In this document: piece after piece, positions 59,869 through 64,000 of the stretch
Position numbering within the stretch: the first letter of the stretch is position 1
Layout: each line of letters starts with the position of its first letter
From: Flavobacterium lindanitolerans
GTDB lineage: Bacteria; Bacteroidota; Bacteroidia; Flavobacteriales; Flavobacteriaceae
Assembly: GCF_002846575.1 (NCBI RefSeq)
Contig: NZ_PJND01000008.1
Span: 62,001-126,000, forward strand
DNA length: 64,000 nucleotides
Direction: 5' to 3'
Translations under genes and position numbers: made by a program
The notes under the pieces: generated by a model
Told to the model about the DNA's origin: nothing
Seen by the model: the letters and a program-made list of their open reading frames with translations, nothing else
The model's database searches: none

Positions 59869-60912
59869 ATGAAAAGAATAGCACTCTTTCTGATACTGCT
59901 ATCGATATTCTCATGTCAGGATGATGATAGCAATTATACTGAAATCAACCAGCCGCTGGATTTTATTGTCCCGGCAAACTTTCCCGAAACAGCTCAGGAC
60001 ATTGGTCGTAATTTCCCAACACAAAAAGGTTTTGAGCTTGGAAGGAAATTATTTTATGATGGACGGCTTTCGAGAGACGGAACCGTTTCCTGTTCTTTCT
60101 GCCATGAACAGTCATCAGCTTTTACGCATCATGGGCACGATTTCAGCCATGGCATTGACAACCTTGCCGGAATCAGGAATGCTCCGGCTGTACAGAACAT
60201 GGCTTTTCAAAGCGAATATTTTTATGATGGGGCTTCCAACAGTCTGGAAATGCTTTCGATAGTCCCCATACACAATCCCGTAGAAATGGATGAAACGCTG
60301 GAAAATATTGTATCCAAACTTAAACAGGACGCTGCCTATGTCAAGCTGTTTGCACAGGCATTCGAAAACAGGGAAGTCAGTTCAGGCAATATGCTTAAGG
60401 CATTAGGTCAGTTCATGACGATGATGATTTCCGCCAATTCAAGATATGATAAATTTGTACGCAATGAGCCCGGCGGAACACTCAACAATCAGGAATTACA
60501 AGGACGTGCCCTATTCCAGTCCAACTGTGCTTCATGCCACAAAACCGACATTTTTACAGACAATTCCTTTCGTAACAATGGCCTGCCACCCAATCCTAAT
60601 CTAAATGATTTGGGCAGGGAAACCGTTACCGGATTTGCCCGCGACCGTTATAAATTTAAAGTCCCGAGCCTCAGGAATGTTGCACTTACTGCTCCTTACA
60701 TGCACGATGGCCGTTTTGGTTCGCTGCAATCTGTATTGAATTTTTATTCTAACGGAGTACAAAACACGGAAAACCTCGACCCTTTGCTTCAACAGCATCC
60801 AACCTTAGGTATACCGCTCAATCAAACAGAAAAAGAAGCGATTATCGCATTTCTGAAAACACTAACCGATGAAGAGTTTATCCAAAACCCGCTCTTCTAT
60901 TTCCGTACCTAA
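59869..60912 (+). CDS. mbnH: MbnH-like di-haem cytochrome c peroxidase
   Basis: 347 residues. Lipobox SIFSC (Cys16). Two haem c motifs: C75-SF-C78-H79 and C220-AS-C223-H224, in the bacterial CcP/MauG/MbnH superfamily; FELGRKLFYDGRLSRDGTVS, NAPAVQNMAFQSEYFYDGAS and YKFKVPSLRNVALTAPYMHDGRF are family blocks. MbnH uses H2O2-generated high-valent haem to oxidise a tryptophan in MbnP. A cytochrome c maturation system must exist elsewhere. Followed 10 nt later by the barrel gene. Confidence 0.88.
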   Translation: MKRIALFLILLSIFSCQDDDSNYTEINQPLDFIVPANFPETAQDIGRNFPTQKGFELGRKLFYDGRLSRDGTVSCSFCHEQSSAFTHHGHDFSHGIDNLAGIRNAPAVQNMAFQSEYFYDGASNSLEMLSIVPIHNPVEMDETLENIVSKLKQDAAYVKLFAQAFENREVSSGNMLKALGQFMTMMISANSRYDKFVRNEPGGTLNNQELQGRALFQSNCASCHKTDIFTDNSFRNNGLPPNPNLNDLGRETVTGFARDRYKFKVPSLRNVALTAPYMHDGRFGSLQSVLNFYSNGVQNTENLDPLLQQHPTLGIPLNQTEKEAIIAFLKTLTDEEFIQNPLFYFRT

Positions 60913-60922
60913 AATCATAATA

Positions 60923-61882
60923 ATGAAAAAGATATTTTTTATTCTCGCATTATTTGCCCTTTTCGGGCAGACAGCCAGCGCAGGCGCCGAAGAAGATTCT
61001 ATTTACAACCCGTTCCGAAACTACAGCCTGTTTTTTGGAGAAGACTGTGATGCCTGTGGTTGCTCTGCCAATGGCGGAAGCATGGGATTCAGTTCCATGC
61101 TGAATAACAATTTTGTGGGCATCCGGTATTTCCATCAAAGTTATAAAAGCCGTGACGGTGTGTTTAATAATTCTCCGTGGATAGATGAAAACTTCAACAC
61201 CGCCCAGTTATGGGCAAGAATACCGTTGGGAAAACGTATCGAAGTTATGGGCCTGATTCCTTATCACTTTAACAACCGCGAAAAAGCAACAGGAAAAGAA
61301 GATATTAACGGATTAGGCGACATTACCGTAATGGGGTTCTATACACTTTTCGGAACCCGAACCGACAGTGCAACCGTATTTCACAAATTTCAATTAGGTG
61401 CGGGCCTAAAAGCGCCTACCGGAAAATATGACAGCGCCAATAACGGCAGCGTAAACCCAAGTTTCCAGTTAGGAACCGGAAGTTGGGATTATATGCTGGC
61501 TACAGAATATACTGTAAAGAGAAAGAATCTGGGACTTAATGCTATACTCAACTATATTTTCAAAACTGAAAATGAGAAAAAATATCAGTTTGGCAATCAG
61601 TTTAATTATGCGGCTACGCTGTTTTACAACGCTAAAATTGAAAACCTGAATGTAGTACCACAATTAGGACTTGCCGGAGAAAAATATGAGGACAATAAAG
61701 ACCATGGCGAAAAAGTACCGCTCACGGCCGGAGACATATTGTTTGGTAAAATGGGCGTAGAAATAGGACTCCAAAAATGGGCGTTAGGACTAAGTACTAT
61801 GCTGCCTATTAACCAAAATCTGACAGGTGGCAGAGTCGAGGCTAATTACAGATGGTCATTGAACCTGAACTATTCTCTTTAA
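60923..61882 (+). CDS. Outer-membrane beta-barrel with N-terminal CDACGC motif
   Basis: 319 residues, signal peptide MKKIFFILALFALFGQTASAG (cleaved near residue 20). Near the mature N-terminus EDCDACGCSANGGSMGFSSM carries C42, C45 and C47, a possible metal site. The rest alternates beta strands with aromatic girdles (VGIRYFHQSYKSRDG, RIPLGKRIEVMGLIPYHF, FQLGAGLKAPTGKYD, LNLNYSL), a barrel of the 'transporter' family. Start at 60923 follows the mbnH stop by 10 nt; an upstream in-frame ATG at 60869 overlaps mbnH and would lack the signal peptide. Probable outer-membrane part of the copper-type operon. Confidence 0.8.
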   Translation: MKKIFFILALFALFGQTASAGAEEDSIYNPFRNYSLFFGEDCDACGCSANGGSMGFSSMLNNNFVGIRYFHQSYKSRDGVFNNSPWIDENFNTAQLWARIPLGKRIEVMGLIPYHFNNREKATGKEDINGLGDITVMGFYTLFGTRTDSATVFHKFQLGAGLKAPTGKYDSANNGSVNPSFQLGTGSWDYMLATEYTVKRKNLGLNAILNYIFKTENEKKYQFGNQFNYAATLFYNAKIENLNVVPQLGLAGEKYEDNKDHGEKVPLTAGDILFGKMGVEIGLQKWALGLSTMLPINQNLTGGRVEANYRWSLNLNYSL

Positions 61883-62170
61883 ATATCCAATTCCGGCTGT
61901 TGATTTCACTGCACAGACTCAATAGCCGGAATTTAAAAATCCGATAGGGTTCGTTGTCAGATTATTATAGCTTCTTTTTCTAAAAATCTTTATTTTAGCA
62001 GTACTATTTGACAATTCACGGAAACGGGAACGAACCTGTGGGAGTAAATGATTTTATCAAACTGCTTCAGTCAGAAAAACAAAAAGTGTTAGACAAACAA
62101 TGGCTATTGATATGACCTGAAAGAAAGTATAAGCGAAGAGTTTAAAGAATAACCCCTAACAAGAAATACA
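61883..62170. other. Intergenic region with a long hairpin and a possible gene remnant
   Basis: 15-bp stem (61889-61903 / 61919-61933, with one G·U) AATTCCGGCTGTTGA...TCAATAGCCGGAATT, no U-run after. Beyond it an open frame of 35 codons (about 62008-62115, TTG start, IHGNGNEPVGVNDFIKLLQS) looks coding in composition but is too short to assign; it may be a decayed gene end. Confidence 0.5.
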
Positions 62171-62812
62171 ATGTCAGTAGATTTTGAAATAATAATACGA
62201 TTCCTGCTCGCCATCTTATGGGGTGGTCTTGTGGGTGCCGAAAGAGAATATAAAGGAAAACCTGCGGGATTCCGGACTACTATCATGATTTCTTTCGGAG
62301 CCTGTTTCTTTACAATAATGTCGATTGCCATTGGAGGCGACAGCAGTCCTGACAGGATAGCTTCTAATATTGTAACCGGATTGGGATTTTTATGTGCCGG
62401 AGTCATTTTCAAATCTGACAACCATATTAACGGAATAACCACTGCGGCAACTGTTTGGGCTGTTGCAGCTGTAGGAATGGGAATTGGAGGAGGTTATTAT
62501 TTCGCTTCTGCAAGCGGCAGCATTCTCATATTATTTATCTTGTTGATACTTCCCTATTTTCAAAAAATCATCGATAAGAAAAATCAGTTAAGGGTACTTA
62601 CCATTGAATACCGGCAAAACTCTGGGGCTCTTGAACTATGCGAAAACCTGATGAAACAGCACAGGATACGCTATCAGATGGTAAAGCAAATCAGGGAAAA
62701 GGAAAATATGACCGCCGTTTGGGAAATACATGGAAATCAGACCCATTTCATATCATTTAACAACAGGATTATGGCTGAGCCTTCCATTGACCGGGTTGAA
62801 ACATTGCGCTAA
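62171..62812 (+). CDS. MgtC/SapB family membrane protein
   Basis: 213 residues. FLLAILWGGLVGAEREYKGKPAGFRTTIMISFGACFFTIMSIAIGGD is the MgtC signature (GxxxGxERE.K), followed by VVTGLGFLCAGVIFK and AATVWAVAAVGMGIGGG (four to five TM segments), then a soluble ACT-like C-terminal domain (~145-213; RVLTIEYRQNSGALELCENLMKQHRIRYQ). In pathogens MgtC inhibits F-type ATPase at low Mg2+; in free-living species the role is unclear. Single gene. Confidence 0.9.
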   Translation: MSVDFEIIIRFLLAILWGGLVGAEREYKGKPAGFRTTIMISFGACFFTIMSIAIGGDSSPDRIASNIVTGLGFLCAGVIFKSDNHINGITTAATVWAVAAVGMGIGGGYYFASASGSILILFILLILPYFQKIIDKKNQLRVLTIEYRQNSGALELCENLMKQHRIRYQMVKQIREKENMTAVWEIHGNQTHFISFNNRIMAEPSIDRVETLR

Positions 62813-62899
62813 AATACCCATCTGAAACCGCCTTTTGAAAAATGTTTTTAAAGAATTCAGCAAAAATATTTCTTCAATAATTTTTTAAAAAATTCTACA

Positions 62900-62936
62900 T
62901 TGTTTTTATAAATGAATGAATATTCATTTATATTTG
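62900..62936 (+). promoter_or_regulatory. TetR operator and -7 box
   Basis: Perfect 14-bp palindrome AATGAATATTCATT (62915-62928) directly abuts the -7 box TATATTTG (62929-62936). A TTG at 62900-62902 is a possible -33 although 26 nt away. Placement suits autorepression by the TetR protein. Confidence 0.65.
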
Positions 62937-62940
62937 CACC

Positions 62941-63531
62941 ATGAGAATGAGAGATGCAGACAAGATTAGTCTTGTCAGGCAAAAAGCAATTGAATTAATT
63001 GCGACACACGGCCTGGAAGGTTTTAGCATGAACAAGCTTGCCAAGGCTTGCGGTATTTCTGTGGCCACACTATACATTTATTATAAGGACAGGGATGACC
63101 TTATCCTGAAAATTGCAGTAGAAGAAGGAAACATAATGGGGGCTGCCATGATTGTTGGATTTGACCCTGAAATGTCGCTCGAAGAAGGCTTGCGTAAGCA
63201 ATGGGAAAACCGTTGCAACTATTCTATGAAAAATCCTAAGACATCACTTTTTTTTGAACAGCTTCGTAGCTCGTCCTATCAGGAAGAATTTCTCGCCTCG
63301 TTCCTGAAAGAATTCAAGTCTGTTGTAGGCAAGTTCATGCACAATATCATCGAAAGAGGAGAAATTGAAAAAATGCCTTTTGAAGTATATTGGTCCATAG
63401 CTTTTGCCCCACTCTACAATCTCATCCGCTTTCATAACGAAGGAAAAAGCAAAGGAGGGAGACCTTTTAAGCTTACTGACGAAGTATTATGGCTGACCTT
63501 CGACTTTGTAATAAAAGCATTGAAAAAATAA
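62941..63531 (+). CDS. TetR/AcrR family regulator
   Basis: 196 residues. N-terminal HTH (IELIATHGLEGFSMNKLAKACGISVATLYIYYKDRDDLILKI), all-helical ligand domain (~60-196) with MGAAMIVGFDPEMSLEEGLRKQW. Only 4 nt separate the -7 box from its ATG, so the mRNA is almost leaderless; ATG at 62947 is an alternative start. Followed 37 nt later by an MFS exporter gene, the usual efflux arrangement. Confidence 0.92.
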   Translation: MRMRDADKISLVRQKAIELIATHGLEGFSMNKLAKACGISVATLYIYYKDRDDLILKIAVEEGNIMGAAMIVGFDPEMSLEEGLRKQWENRCNYSMKNPKTSLFFEQLRSSSYQEEFLASFLKEFKSVVGKFMHNIIERGEIEKMPFEVYWSIAFAPLYNLIRFHNEGKSKGGRPFKLTDEVLWLTFDFVIKALKK

Positions 63532-63568
63532 TTCATACGCTAATTAAAATCATCAATTCATCAAAAAT

Positions 63569-64000
63569 ATGGACAAACAACAATCCTTGTCTTTTACGGG
63601 TTATCAAAAATTCGTAATCTTTATATTGGCCATAACACAGTTTACGGTCATACTGGATTTTATGGTCATGTCGCCTTTGGGTGATATGCTTATGAAATCA
63701 CTTGATTTAAAACCTTCGGCTTTTGGCGTTGCCGTTTCAGCCTATGCGTTTAGTGCCGGAGTATCCGGATTGCTAACGGCCGGTTTTGCAGACAAATTTG
63801 ACAGAAAGAAGTTATTACTGTTCTTTTACATCGGTTTTATTATCGGAACTATTTTTTGCGGACTCGCAGAAAATTATACGATGCTGGTTGCCGCACGAAT
63901 CTTTACCGGACTCTTTGGCGGTGTTATCGGTTCCATATCCATGGCTATTATTACTGATATATTTGCTTTGCAACAACGTGGTCGCGTCATGGGATTCATC
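63569..64000 (+). CDS. MFS transporter (partial)
   Basis: The first 144 codons; the 3' end runs off the right edge. MFS drug/sugar efflux type: TM1 FVIFILAITQFTVILDFMVMSPLGD, motif A-like AGFADKFDRKKLLLFFY (DxxxRKK) between TM2 and TM3, and RIFTGLFGGVIGSISMAII. Resembles AraJ/arabinose-efflux and DHA1 transporters. Under the TetR gene upstream; substrate unknown. Confidence 0.9.
   Translation, partial: MDKQQSLSFTGYQKFVIFILAITQFTVILDFMVMSPLGDMLMKSLDLKPSAFGVAVSAYAFSAGVSGLLTAGFADKFDRKKLLLFFYIGFIIGTIFCGLAENYTMLVAARIFTGLFGGVIGSISMAIITDIFALQQRGRVMGFI

Overview
The window looks like chromosome from a Flavobacterium or a close relative (Bacteroidota, Flavobacteriaceae). It is AT-rich. Many genes have the Bacteroidota promoter -7 box TAnnTTTG, several with a TTG/TTTG -33 element 17-20 nt upstream. 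Two secreted proteins end in type IX secretion (T9SS) sorting domains. The protein families are typical of the group: DPP IV, LytS/LytTR pairs, TonB-type barrels, T9SS adhesins and the AhpC-Trx operon. No plasmid, phage or CRISPR signature was seen. One tRNA and no rRNA are present.

Layout. 0-10.5 kb: housekeeping and stress genes: partial pabB-like gene, lpd, a small leader-type peptide gene, nhaA, a divergent Lrp/gamma-lyase pair, a 0.1-kb-period tandem repeat, a DPP IV peptidase and an APC permease. 10.7-19.5 kb: peroxide and thiol defence (AhpC, Trx, Tpx), a probable structured RNA transcript near 12.2-12.6 kb, then the envelope/division run dgkA-ftsK-lolA-lptF/G-ribBA, whose GTP cyclohydrolase half is degenerate. 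19.6-24.6 kb: tRNA-Ser(TGA), an att-like inverted repeat, a regulator-rich accessory cassette (hydrolase, AraC, HxlR, SDR, NTF2-like) and almost 1 kb without a convincing gene. 24.6-31.4 kb: a 1395-residue modular T9SS protein, a GNAT enzyme, an S41 peptidase and a small lipoprotein. 31.4-39.9 kb: HxlR/DsbA-type pair, a small gene bracketed by direct repeats, an erythromycin-esterase homologue, a Crp-type regulator, MocR and GNAT genes, and a head-repeat surface protein. 40-47 kb: outer-membrane barrel divergent from a LytS/LytTR two-component system, and an orphan TPR histidine kinase. 47.3-54.7 kb: methyltransferase, AlkB and the complete four-gene ligase-associated DNA repair cluster (exonuclease, ATP-dependent ligase, Lhr-type helicase, phosphoesterase). 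54.9-64 kb: a second T9SS protein, MocR and GNAT genes, a copper-type operon (Cys-rich membrane peptide, MbnP-like lipoprotein, MbnH-like di-haem peroxidase, Cys-motif barrel), MgtC, and a TetR/MFS efflux pair running off the right edge.

The most interesting items are the MbnP/MbnH-like operon with two unassigned Cys-motif partners, the ~450-nt transcript at 12.17-12.63 kb (near-consensus promoter, 42-codon ORF, pseudoknot-like fold, 35-codon basic ORF, terminator), the complete repair cluster beside AlkB, and a set of short-period intergenic repeats (7-, 8- and about 105-bp). All family assignments come from reading motifs; no database search was run.
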